DNA of 64,000 nt from assembly GCA_030696455.1 (NCBI GenBank), contig JAUYSH010000074.1, positions 1 to 64,000 on the forward strand, in the 5' to 3' direction. Of the stretch, positions 51,121 through 60,234 are shown one piece after another; within the stretch, counting starts at the first letter, position 1, and every line of letters begins with the position of its first letter. This DNA comes from Elusimicrobiota bacterium (GTDB taxonomy: Bacteria > Elusimicrobiota > Elusimicrobia > UBA1565 > UBA9628). The notes beneath the pieces are model-generated. The model was given only the letters and a program-made list of their open reading frames with translations, searched no databases and was not told the DNA's origin. The translations under genes were made by a program, and so were the position numbers.

Positions 51121-52791
51121 ATGGCTACCCCTCTCTCCGCGTTCGCGTTGGCCGTCCTGCTCTCCGTGCCGTCCGCCGCGGGCGTCGTGGGCCGCGCTCC
51201 CCTTTCCTCGGCGCTCAGCATGGCCCAGGCCTCCCCGGCCTTCCAAGCGTCGATCCTCGCCCAGGTCCAGCAGGTCGCCTCGTTGAGCGGCCAGCCCGCG
51301 GCCACCATATCCCTCTCGCCGCTGACCGCCGCGGTCGCCGCCCCCGCTCCCGCCGCCGATCTCTGGCGCCCCGAGGCCGCCCGCCTGGTGGCCGCCCTCG
51401 TCGCCCAGCCGCAGGTCCTGTCCCGGCATAAAGAGGATATCCGCGCCGCGCTCGGCGAGCAGGCCTACGAGCGCCTGACGCGGTCCGCGAGCCGCTTCGC
51501 CGCGAAGGCCCCGGCCAGCCCCGCGCTCCAGGAGCAGCTGGCCGGCGTCCGCCGGGAGCTCGACTTTGAGAATCCCGCGTCCGTGGAAGGGCTCGCCTCG
51601 CGCCTCAACTCCCTTTTCGAGAATACCCGCGCCCAGCCCGGGGCCGCGGAGGCCGGTCCCGTCGCCGCCGGTGAAGGCGGGACGCGCAAGCCGCTCGTCT
51701 CCTTGGTCCGCCCGGGGGAAACGCCGGCCATGTCCCCGTCCGAGCTCGAGGGGTATGTCGCCGAGCGTTCGGTGGTCACGCCTCGCGGCATGAAGCGCGT
51801 GAACTTCGCCTCCGGCGATTACAAGCCCGCCTACGACGCCGCCCTCCGGCGCCTGGGGGTCGACCTCGTCGTCATCAAGGCTCCGTCCCGCGCCGAGCTG
51901 GCCTCTTTCAAGGAAGAGGACGGCTATCACTTCAAATCCGAGTACCAGCGCTGGGTGATGACCACGCGCACCCTCGAGGAGCACAAGACCGCCTTGGGCA
52001 AGGCCCAGCGCGTGCGCCAGTTCGAGAACCAGCTCGCCGCCAGCGCGAACATCCCCACCCGGATCGTCCCGCTGACGGTCGAGGATTACGAGCGCTGGTA
52101 TCCGGTGTACGAGGACGAAGTGGTCGGCAAGCCCGGCGGCAAGCGCAACGTGGCGCTCGATTTCGCGCGCAAGCAGGCCGAGAAGGGAACGCTCGAGGGT
52201 TGGTACGGCCTGTTCTACTACGACTCCGTCGACCCGACGAAGATCGTCGGCGGGGTGATCATGAAGGCCTGGCCGGAGCGCGGGATGTTCGTGCTGGGCT
52301 ACGCGGCCTACCGTCCCGCGCTCAAGGACGTCAACCCCTCGGTGCGCACCTTCGCCGAGTCGATGGGGCTGGCCCGGCGCCTGGGCTTCCCGGTCCTCAG
52401 CTTCGGCCAGGACACCAATTTCTTCGGCTACGACTACAGCCTCGGACTGATGTCGAACAAGGCGGGCTTCCTGCTCACGCCCTATCCCGAGGACGAGCTC
52501 GTCCTGATGAAGGTCCTCGACGGGTCCAAGCCGGCCTCGGTCAAGAACGGCCAGGGCAAGACCGGCGGCTACTTCTTCTTCGGCGTCAAGCGGGACAGCC
52601 CGGTCGTCGAGCGCTACCTCCAGTCGAAGGAGTCGGGGGCTCCGAAGGAAGCCCAGGACCTGCTCGGCTCTCAGCGATATTTCGACGGCGCGGTCGTTCC
52701 CGCGGGCGAGACGGTCGTCGGCTGGCACTACAAGGGCGACGACCCGAACCCCTTGCGCGTGCCCGTCGGCATCGACGTCAACGAGCTCTGA
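51121..52791 (+). CDS. secreted leader-bearing protein with GNAT/FemAB-like C-terminal domain
   Basis: Signal peptide, A/P-rich region; RIVPLTVEDYERWYPVYEDEV...GTLEGWYGLFYYDSVDPTKIVGGVIMKAW; TATAAT 7 nt before ATG 51121. Confidence 0.55.
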   Translation: MATPLSAFALAVLLSVPSAAGVVGRAPLSSALSMAQASPAFQASILAQVQQVASLSGQPAATISLSPLTAAVAAPAPAADLWRPEAARLVAALVAQPQVLSRHKEDIRAALGEQAYERLTRSASRFAAKAPASPALQEQLAGVRRELDFENPASVEGLASRLNSLFENTRAQPGAAEAGPVAAGEGGTRKPLVSLVRPGETPAMSPSELEGYVAERSVVTPRGMKRVNFASGDYKPAYDAALRRLGVDLVVIKAPSRAELASFKEEDGYHFKSEYQRWVMTTRTLEEHKTALGKAQRVRQFENQLAASANIPTRIVPLTVEDYERWYPVYEDEVVGKPGGKRNVALDFARKQAEKGTLEGWYGLFYYDSVDPTKIVGGVIMKAWPERGMFVLGYAAYRPALKDVNPSVRTFAESMGLARRLGFPVLSFGQDTNFFGYDYSLGLMSNKAGFLLTPYPEDELVLMKVLDGSKPASVKNGQGKTGGYFFFGVKRDSPVVERYLQSKESGAPKEAQDLLGSQRYFDGAVVPAGETVVGWHYKGDDPNPLRVPVGIDVNEL

Positions 52792-52794
52792 GCG

Positions 52795-54696
52795 TCAGTA
52801 CAGCGCGGTGTAGGAGTAGCTTTCCTTGGGGTACTTGCGCAGGCGCGCCTGCACCGTGTCGAGGCGCATCAACGCCGCGTCGGTCCCGTCGACGAACCCG
52901 CCCACGAGCGCCTTGGCGCCCGCGACGTCTCCCGAGGCCTTGATGCGGACGATCTTCTTCATCAGGCCCTCCACCGCCGCCGGCAGCTTGGCGTAATCGA
53001 CGGCGAAGCGCTCGATCCCGTCGGGCCCCGCCTTCCATTCGAGCACGCCGGCCTTGACGAAGGTTCCGATCTGCACGGCGGCGAGCTGGCTGTAAGGCTT
53101 GGGCGCGCCGCCGTCGGTGGTCATGCCGTTGGAGATGTGGCCGAAGCACCAGGCGAGCTCGTGGGTGTAGATCTCGCGCGCGAGGCGGTCGGAGACCAGT
53201 CCCTTGCGGCGCAGGAGCTCGACATACCACAACGCCCCGGTCTGCGCCTTGAGCTCCTCGAGCACGCCCTCCAGGCGCCCGCCGAAGATCTCGGCCGCGG
53301 TCTTGCCTTTGAGGCGCGAGTCGCTGTGCGGCCCGAGGTTGTGGGTCGCCTCGTGGAGGATGACCCCGATCAGCCCCGCCTCCTTGTCGGAGGAATAGCT
53401 CTCCAAGGCCTTGGCATCGAGCATCTCGCCCGCCTTCAAGCGGGCCGTCTTCTTGGAGTCGGCGTCCTCGAACAGGTTGGTCATGACCACGGTGCGCCGG
53501 CGGTTCTCCTCGGCGACTTTTCCCCAGTTGGGCAGGGACTGGCCGACGGTCGCGCCCAGCGGAGGCTTGGAGTCGCCGCTGTTGAGCACGATCTCGATGA
53601 AATCGGGCAGGGCGAAGGCGACCGAGCGGGCCTCGTAAGCGCCGCCGGAGAGCTTGGCCAGCGCGTCCTCCATCTCCTGGCGCAGGGGCGTGAGCTTGTC
53701 CTGCCAGGACAGCGAGGCCGCGTCGATGCGCGCGAAGGAGACGTGAAAGCCCGCCTTCTCCTGGCACGGGTCGAACTCGACCTCGTCGGGGGCGACGCGC
53801 AGGTACCACTTGCTGTTGCGGCCGTTCATGCGCGACCAGGCCTCGTCCGCCTCAGCCCAGTCCCCGGTCTCGAAGCCGTCGGCGGCGGCGAAAAGGTAGG
53901 ACCTCAGGGCGGCTTCGTCGTCTCCCTGCGCCTCGGCCGCGCCGCGAAGCTCGGCGGCGACGAGCGCCATCTGCGGCCCGTACGCCTCGACCAACGGCGC
54001 GGCGGCGAGCTTGCCGTTTTTCTCGCGCACGACCGTGAACGGGTTCAGCAGGTCCTTGCCGTCGCGGCGCGACTTGAGCTCGTCGCACATCGCGCCGTCC
54101 TGGGCGAGCTTCTCCGGATAGGCGTCGGACTTGCGCGCCGGGAAGGAAGGCACGGCGCTGCAGAAGGGATCGCTTTGGGTCGCGGGCGCCTCGCACCACG
54201 GCCCGTGGTTGCGCTCGTATAGCGCCAGCGACGCCGCGTCTCCGGGAATCAGGGAGGCGAGCCAGCGTCGCCCGCCCTTTTGAACGGCATAGAGCTCGTC
54301 GATGATCCTTCCGGCGGCGACGATCCGGCGCACGAGCTCGCGCTCGGATTCGGGCGCCGAGCGGAAGTCGCTCAGAATGAGGTTGGGACGCCCCTGATCG
54401 AGTTCCTTTCGCACGGCCTCGCGGCGGCGCTCCTCCACCAGGAACTTGTAGGCGTGCTCGAACTCGGCGGTGAACTTCCCGTCCGCGACGAAGCGGGCCA
54501 ACGCCTCGGCGTCGCCGACCCCCGCGAGATCGGTCGGACGCAAGGTCGTCGTGGCCTGCTCCGCCGGCAGCCAGAATAGCGGCACGCCCGTCTGCGCGGC
54601 CAGGCGGTTGAAGTCCGCGCGGGGCAAAGAGGGCGCGGCGAGGGCGGCGAGGGGGAACGCGGCGGCCAGGAGGAAGAACGCGAGGGGCTTGATCAT
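52795..54696 (-). CDS. secreted M49 (dipeptidyl-peptidase III)-like metallopeptidase
   Basis: HEATHNLGPH plus GVLEELKAQTGALWYVELL; HELAWCFGHI; signal peptide. Confidence 0.65.
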   Translation of the reverse strand: MIKPLAFFLLAAAFPLAALAAPSLPRADFNRLAAQTGVPLFWLPAEQATTTLRPTDLAGVGDAEALARFVADGKFTAEFEHAYKFLVEERRREAVRKELDQGRPNLILSDFRSAPESERELVRRIVAAGRIIDELYAVQKGGRRWLASLIPGDAASLALYERNHGPWCEAPATQSDPFCSAVPSFPARKSDAYPEKLAQDGAMCDELKSRRDGKDLLNPFTVVREKNGKLAAAPLVEAYGPQMALVAAELRGAAEAQGDDEAALRSYLFAAADGFETGDWAEADEAWSRMNGRNSKWYLRVAPDEVEFDPCQEKAGFHVSFARIDAASLSWQDKLTPLRQEMEDALAKLSGGAYEARSVAFALPDFIEIVLNSGDSKPPLGATVGQSLPNWGKVAEENRRRTVVMTNLFEDADSKKTARLKAGEMLDAKALESYSSDKEAGLIGVILHEATHNLGPHSDSRLKGKTAAEIFGGRLEGVLEELKAQTGALWYVELLRRKGLVSDRLAREIYTHELAWCFGHISNGMTTDGGAPKPYSQLAAVQIGTFVKAGVLEWKAGPDGIERFAVDYAKLPAAVEGLMKKIVRIKASGDVAGAKALVGGFVDGTDAALMRLDTVQARLRKYPKESYSYTALY

Positions 54697-54746
54697 GACC
54701 GAAGGTTAGCACTGTTGGGCGGAATTTGGCAAAAAAATACGCCCCG

Positions 54747-54779
54747 GCCGGCGCTGGAGGCGGATTCTCCAGCGCCGGC
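54747..54779 (-). terminator. Rho-independent terminator
   Basis: 13-bp stem gccggcgctggag/ctccagcgccggc followed on minus strand by TTTTTTT. Confidence 0.85.
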
Positions 54780-54790
54780 GGGACGAAGGC

Positions 54791-55474
54791 CTAGCGGCTT
54801 TCCTGCTCCATATCCTGACGGGTGTCCGGGGTCATGTCCATATCCGGGGTCTCGATGGGCGGCTGAGCGCCGTTCTGCATCGTGAAGATCAGCCCGTCCA
54901 GATAGGGCGAGGACTTCCCGGCCTTCTCGAGCGCTTGCACCTGCTTGGCGAAGGAGCGGGCGTCCGCCGCGGTTCGCTGACCCTTCACGATGTCGTCGGC
55001 CAGGTTCAGGGTCAGGAAGTTCATGCGCTCGCTGTCCGACCGGGAGGACAGCTCGCCCGCCGCCCGGTCCACCTTGATGCGCTTGTCGAATTTCTCGAGC
55101 TCCGCGACCTTGTCCTCGGGAACCTCCCGGCTGATGACCTGCTCCAGGTGATCCCGGTTCTTTCCGATCATGGGGCGCGTCATGCCCTCCCGGTGCATGA
55201 CGGTCCTCTTCCAGGGGCCGTTATCCTCCCAGACGAGCCGGTTTTCCTCGACCGTGCCCGGCTGACCGTAGCGGTCGATGAGCATCCTCGCCTCGGTCTG
55301 GACGCTCTTCGGCCATTTTTGAATGACCATCTCAGCCGACCCGCTCTCGACGGCGGCCTCGGACGCGGTCTCGACGTTGCTTTGCGCGTAAACGATACCG
55401 GCCGCGGACGCCAGAACCGCGGCGAAGCCCAGGCCCGCGATACGGCTCCGGGTCAAGCCTTCGAATTTGATCAT
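54791..55474 (-). CDS. exported protein of unknown function
   Basis: Signal-anchor-like N-terminus; SD ggaggtaatgc. Confidence 0.6.
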   Translation of the reverse strand: MIKFEGLTRSRIAGLGFAAVLASAAGIVYAQSNVETASEAAVESGSAEMVIQKWPKSVQTEARMLIDRYGQPGTVEENRLVWEDNGPWKRTVMHREGMTRPMIGKNRDHLEQVISREVPEDKVAELEKFDKRIKVDRAAGELSSRSDSERMNFLTLNLADDIVKGQRTAADARSFAKQVQALEKAGKSSPYLDGLIFTMQNGAQPPIETPDMDMTPDTRQDMEQESR

Positions 55475-55585
55475 TGCATTACCTCCTCAGAAAATTTTCA
55501 GCCGAAGCGCATTATATCCCGGCCCCGTGGGCCCGGCCATGGAGGCAGGGCAACCGTTTGTGGACGGACGTGTGGCGGGGTTCGC

Positions 55586-57364
55586 CTAAGCGGGGTATTG
55601 CGCCATGACGGCGCCCGCCGCCCGGCGGGTCAGGGCGTGGTAGGACGGTGCGGCCTCGGCGAAGACCTGCCGGGCGAGCGCGCGGCCGGAGGGGGTCTTG
55701 CCCAGCGCCTGATAGAGGGGCCGCACGTACTTCATGCGCCCGACGCGCATCAGGAGCAGGCGGGCGCGTTCGTAGGCGGGTTCGTAGCCGTTGGCGGAGG
55801 CCAGGCATAGCCAGGCGGTCAAGATCTCGTAATTGCCCCGCCCGGTGAGGCTCAGGGCGGCGTCGAGCCGCGCGCAGTCTTCCGGGCCGAGCTCTCGCGG
55901 CAGCTGTTGAAGAAAAACGAGGATCTCGTCGGGCCGCCACTTGGCCATCGCGGCGTCCCCGGTCGCCGGGGCCGTCCTCCACGAGCGCGCGAGCCCGGTC
56001 AGCTCCTCGAGCCGGGCGGACACGAAGCGCGGCGCGCTTTCGGGCAGGCCGGGCTGGTCGAGCCAGGCGGGGGCGTCGACCTGGGCCAGCAGGCCGGGGA
56101 AGCTCGATTCGACGAAGGCGCAGAACCGCTCGGTGGTGACGCTCTGGAAGCGGAAGGCCTTCATGTAGGACTTCACGAACCGGTCGAACGCCTCCTCGCC
56201 GGCGGCCCGTTCCAGGGCGACGACGAAGCGCGCTCCTTTCTCGTAAGGCACGACGCTGAAGGCGTCATCGGGGTCGATGCCTTCGAGGCGCGTGCGCAGG
56301 CGGGTCAGCTCCGGCTTATCGTGAAAACGCTCGAGGGCCTCCTCGAGCTCCCGCTGGCCGATGCCCCAGGCCAGCGCGGCCGCCTCCTCGCCGTGCAGGG
56401 CCTTCAGGATACGCCTCTCGGCCCAGACCGTGAAGCCCTCGTTGAGCCAGAAGTGCTCGGCCGTCGCGTTGGACACCAGGTTGCCGGTCCAGCTGTGGGC
56501 CAGTTCGTGGGCCACGACGTCGACGAGGCTGCGGTCGCCGGCGAGCACGGTCGGCGTCAGGAAGGTCATGCGCGGGTTCTCCATTCCTCCATAGGGGAAT
56601 GACGGGGGGAGAACGAGCATGTCGTAGCGGTCCCAGTCGTAGGGCCCGAACAGGGCCTCGGCGCGCGCGATCATCGATTCGGTGCCGGCGAACTCCCACG
56701 CGGCGGCGGCGATGGTCGCGGGCTCGGCCCAGACCCGGCAGCGATGCGAAAGATCGCGTCCCTCGAGCTCGCCGACGGCGAGCGCGAACAGGTAGCTCGG
56801 GATCGGCTGGGGCATGCGGAACTTGAACGTACGGCGGCCCGCCTCGGCCGGGGCGTCGCCCTCGGGCCCGGCGCCCATCACGGCGGTGAGGCCCTCGGGG
56901 ACGTTCACTTCCGCCGCGTAGCTCACGCGCGCGATCGCGCTGTCCTGGCAGGGCAGCACGCTGCGGGCGTGAATGGCCTGGCACTGGCTAAAGAGGAAGG
57001 GGAGGCGCTTGCCTTCGGTCTGCTCGGGCGACAGCCACTGCAGGCCGGCGGCCGCGGGGCTCGTCTCGTAGGTCAAGGTCACCGACTTGGTGCCCGGGGG
57101 AAAGCTTAGGCGCAGGCGGCGGCCGAGTATGGGCTCCTCGGGCCCGAGTTCGAAGGGCACCGGCGCGCCCGCGTCGGTGACGGCGCGCTCGACGCTCAGG
57201 CCCTTGGTGTCGAGGTCGAGCGTCCCCTTGGCGGGCGAGTCGAAGACCATGGTCGCCTCGCCCCCGAGAACCCTCCGTTCGAAGTCCGCCCGCAGGCGCA
57301 GGCGCCAGCTGCGGGTCCGGGGCTGGGCGTCGTCGAAATAGGAGTGCGGGTCGACCCGGGCCAT
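55586..57364 (-). CDS. M1 family aminopeptidase (leukotriene A4 hydrolase-like)
   Basis: YGGMENPRMTFL, HELAHSWTGNLVSNATAEHFWLNEGFTVWAER. Confidence 0.92.
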   Translation of the reverse strand: MARVDPHSYFDDAQPRTRSWRLRLRADFERRVLGGEATMVFDSPAKGTLDLDTKGLSVERAVTDAGAPVPFELGPEEPILGRRLRLSFPPGTKSVTLTYETSPAAAGLQWLSPEQTEGKRLPFLFSQCQAIHARSVLPCQDSAIARVSYAAEVNVPEGLTAVMGAGPEGDAPAEAGRRTFKFRMPQPIPSYLFALAVGELEGRDLSHRCRVWAEPATIAAAAWEFAGTESMIARAEALFGPYDWDRYDMLVLPPSFPYGGMENPRMTFLTPTVLAGDRSLVDVVAHELAHSWTGNLVSNATAEHFWLNEGFTVWAERRILKALHGEEAAALAWGIGQRELEEALERFHDKPELTRLRTRLEGIDPDDAFSVVPYEKGARFVVALERAAGEEAFDRFVKSYMKAFRFQSVTTERFCAFVESSFPGLLAQVDAPAWLDQPGLPESAPRFVSARLEELTGLARSWRTAPATGDAAMAKWRPDEILVFLQQLPRELGPEDCARLDAALSLTGRGNYEILTAWLCLASANGYEPAYERARLLLMRVGRMKYVRPLYQALGKTPSGRALARQVFAEAAPSYHALTRRAAGAVMAQYPA

Positions 57365-57366
57365 TT

Positions 57367-57516
57367 CTAGTGCTTGTGGCCCCGGGGGCCGTGGATGACG
57401 ACGGGCATGCAGCCGCCGCAGGCGACGGCGTCCGCGCCTTTGACGATGAGCCTGACGAAGGTGGTGTCAGGCTTGTCGTTGCCGCAGATGACGCACTTCA
57501 ATTCGGGGATGGGCAT
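57367..57516 (-). CDS. tiny zinc-ribbon-like protein (49 aa)
   Basis: MPIPELKCVICGNDKPDTTF...CGGCMPVVIHGPRGHKH: CxxC...CxxC. Confidence 0.55.
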   Translation of the reverse strand: MPIPELKCVICGNDKPDTTFVRLIVKGADAVACGGCMPVVIHGPRGHKH

Positions 57517-57545
57517 GGGGTGACCTCTCAGGAGATTCGGGGCGA

Positions 57546-57749
57546 TCAGGACGGGCAGCTGCCGCCGCCGCAAGGGCCGCGGCGACCGCAGGGGAGTTCG
57601 GGGGAAGCGCTCTTGCCTTTCGAGGAGACCTTGGGCACGCGGTCGCTGACGCGGACGATCTCGCCGGTCTCCTTGTCGTAGCGGTAGGTGCCGGTGGCGG
57701 CCGTGTCCGTCGGGGGCTTGCGCGCGCGCTTCGTGGTCTTGGGCGGCAT
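57546..57749 (-). CDS. tiny Cys/Gly-tailed protein (67 aa)
   Basis: TYRYDKETGEIVRVSDRVPKV ... CGRRGPCGGGSCPS. Confidence 0.5.
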   Translation of the reverse strand: MPPKTTKRARKPPTDTAATGTYRYDKETGEIVRVSDRVPKVSSKGKSASPELPCGRRGPCGGGSCPS

Positions 57750-57780
57750 GTTGGTTATACCTCGGACATGGAAAGACGTA

Positions 57781-57810
57781 GGGCATGTTTATCTTAAGAT
57801 AAACATGCCC
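57781..57810. terminator. perfect 30-bp palindrome gggcatgtttatcttaagataaacatgccc
   Basis: Zero-loop palindrome 22 nt beyond VIT/vWA stop codon. Confidence 0.65.
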
Positions 57811-57832
57811 CGTCCGGCCATGAAGCCGCGGT

Positions 57833-60175
57833 TTATTCCGCGCTGACCTTGTAGACGATCCCGCGATGCAGCACCGTCACCTCGGAGCCGAGTGCTAAGT
57901 AGCGCGCGAGGCCGGGGTCCTTGGACAGCAGGTCGAAATACGCGGCGCTGCGCGCCGCCACCGTCACCGTGCGCCGCGACGCGGCCTCCGGCGCCTCGGC
58001 GTCCGCGTCCACCCAGGTTTCGCCGCGCTTGTAGAAGGTCTTGCCGCCGATCGTGCGGATCTCCACCGAGGCGAAGCCCTTGCTCTTGTTCTCCGCGCGG
58101 GCGTCCCTCTCGAGCTTGGCCAGCATCACCCCGGGAGCCGCCGGGGCGGCCCCGCGCACCGAGGCGACGGAGGAGGCCGCACCCTTCATCGAGCCGAACA
58201 CCATCGAGTCGGACTGCGCCTCGGCCGCCGCTCCCGCGCCGCCGGAGAAGCCGCTGCGCGCCGCGTTGGCCGACATCCTGTCGAAGCGCCGCCGCCCCTC
58301 GCGTTCGGCTAAGCGCATGTCCGTGCCTTCCTCGGTGACGAGGAACGAGGTGTATGGCGTCACGATGCCGTGCTTCTTGGCCAGGCGCACGATGGAGGAG
58401 ACGACCTCCGGGTCGGCCGGGCGCCCCGAGAGGCGGATCATATCGAGCTCATGGCCGATCTTCTGCGACGCCCACAGACGGGGCAGGAAGGCGTGGCGCG
58501 AAGCCTCGGCGGGCAGGTCCACGGGGAACTCGAAGCGCATGGCCTTGCCGTTGGCCGTGCCCGTCACCACGACGGTCCCTTTGCCGCCGGCGCGAAAGCG
58601 GCCGTACACCGCCAGCTCGCCGCCGTGAAAGAGGTCGGGGACCGGTCTCGGAAAGACTTGATCGATTTCCAGGCCCTGCCATTCGATCTTCACGTCGGTC
58701 AGCGCCGGGCGGGAGACCTTCTGGTAGAGGGAAGAGACCTTGGCTTCGATGTCTTCATTGGGAGCGACGTAGTCGCGAGCCCCGCGGCCGGCCTCGGCCA
58801 ATTTGTCGAGGAGCAAGGTGTTCACGTCCGAGCCGACGCCGAAGGAGAAGACGCGGGCGCGCAAAGACGCGTTGTCCGCGGCGGCCTTGCGCAGCAAGGC
58901 GCCGGGGTCGGTCTGGCCGATCGTCGGCACGCCGTCGGTCAGGAAGAACAGCATCGGCGTGAGCCCGCCCGCCATATTGAGGAGCTTGAGCCCCCGGTCG
59001 AGGCCGGCCTCGATGTTGGTGCCGCCGGCGGCCTCGATGCGCTCGATGTAGCGCTTGGCGCGGGCCTTGTTCTCCGGCGTCGCCGCGAGCAGGGCGCCCT
59101 CGTCGAGCGCGTTCCAGTCGGTCGCGAAGTCCACGACGCCGAAGCGGTCCTGAGGATTGAGGCGGTCGACGCACCAAGCCAGCGCCTTCTTGGCCTGATC
59201 CATCTTGCCGCCCTCGGTCATCGAGCCGGAGCGGTCCACGACGAACACGACGGCCTTCGGCGCGGCCTTGGCCTCGGCCTCGATCTTGGGCGACAAGGTC
59301 AGCAGGAAGGTGCCGTCCTCGCCGCTCTCGCGGTAGGCGAGCACGCCGGCCGCGAGCGGGTCCTCGCGCATGGAGAAGGTGAGAGCCAGGTCCTGCGGGC
59401 CCGCCGAGCCTTCTTCAAAGGAAACCATGGCTTTGTGTTCGCCCTCGCGGACGATGCGCGTCTCGGCGTTGGAGGAAAGGATGGTGCGCAGCGGGCGCGT
59501 CGTGGTCACGGCGATGCGCGCCGAGGCCTTGCCGCCCTCGCCCTGGGTGAAGCGCGCCGAGCGCATCGGCACGGACAGGGAGACCAGGCCGCCGTTCTTG
59601 GCCATAGTCTGAGTCATCTTGAGCGTCGCGACGATCTCGCCGCGGGGCTCGATGGGGAACACCTTCGCGCGGAACATGCGCTCGCCGATGAGCTCGAGCA
59701 GCCCAGGGTCGATGGCGCGGCTGACGATGCTCTGATAGATAGAGGCCGCCTGAGCCGCCTCGAGCAGTTCGCCCTTGGTCTCCTTGCCTCCGATGACCAT
59801 GGAGAACCCCGAGAGCGAGGCGTCGGCGGGCAGGGGCACCATCAGCACGCCCTCGAGGCGGCGGTCGGTGGGGTTGCGGAAGACGATGCGGTAGGACAGC
59901 TCGGCGACCTGGTCGGTGATCGTGCCTTCGACGTGATAGGCGGCCATGGTCACCGGCGAGGCCTCGGGGGGAAGCACCGGCGAGGGGCGCGGGCCGGGGA
60001 TGGGCATCGGATGGGGACGGGGCCCGGGCAGGAGCGGGTGGGGCATGGGCATGCCCGGCAGGAAGGAGCGCAGGGCGGCATTGGCGGCGCCGATGGGCCA
60101 GGCGAGCAGCTGCTGGGACGAGGCGGGCACGGCGAGGACGAGAACGAGCAGGGCGGACAGGGCGTGGCGTTTCAT
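57833..60175 (-). CDS. secreted VIT + von Willebrand A domain protein
   Basis: VIT-type N-term (YRIVFRNPTDRRLEGVLMVPLPADASLSGF), VFVVDRSGSMTEGGKMDQAKKAL MIDAS. Confidence 0.88.
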   Translation of the reverse strand: MKRHALSALLVLVLAVPASSQQLLAWPIGAANAALRSFLPGMPMPHPLLPGPRPHPMPIPGPRPSPVLPPEASPVTMAAYHVEGTITDQVAELSYRIVFRNPTDRRLEGVLMVPLPADASLSGFSMVIGGKETKGELLEAAQAASIYQSIVSRAIDPGLLELIGERMFRAKVFPIEPRGEIVATLKMTQTMAKNGGLVSLSVPMRSARFTQGEGGKASARIAVTTTRPLRTILSSNAETRIVREGEHKAMVSFEEGSAGPQDLALTFSMREDPLAAGVLAYRESGEDGTFLLTLSPKIEAEAKAAPKAVVFVVDRSGSMTEGGKMDQAKKALAWCVDRLNPQDRFGVVDFATDWNALDEGALLAATPENKARAKRYIERIEAAGGTNIEAGLDRGLKLLNMAGGLTPMLFFLTDGVPTIGQTDPGALLRKAAADNASLRARVFSFGVGSDVNTLLLDKLAEAGRGARDYVAPNEDIEAKVSSLYQKVSRPALTDVKIEWQGLEIDQVFPRPVPDLFHGGELAVYGRFRAGGKGTVVVTGTANGKAMRFEFPVDLPAEASRHAFLPRLWASQKIGHELDMIRLSGRPADPEVVSSIVRLAKKHGIVTPYTSFLVTEEGTDMRLAEREGRRRFDRMSANAARSGFSGGAGAAAEAQSDSMVFGSMKGAASSVASVRGAAPAAPGVMLAKLERDARAENKSKGFASVEIRTIGGKTFYKRGETWVDADAEAPEAASRRTVTVAARSAAYFDLLSKDPGLARYLALGSEVTVLHRGIVYKVSAE

Positions 60176-60234
60176 GTGAGCTCCTCCGTATCGGGGAGTA
60201 CGACCCCCGGCCTCATGAAAAGGTTCCCGGGGTG

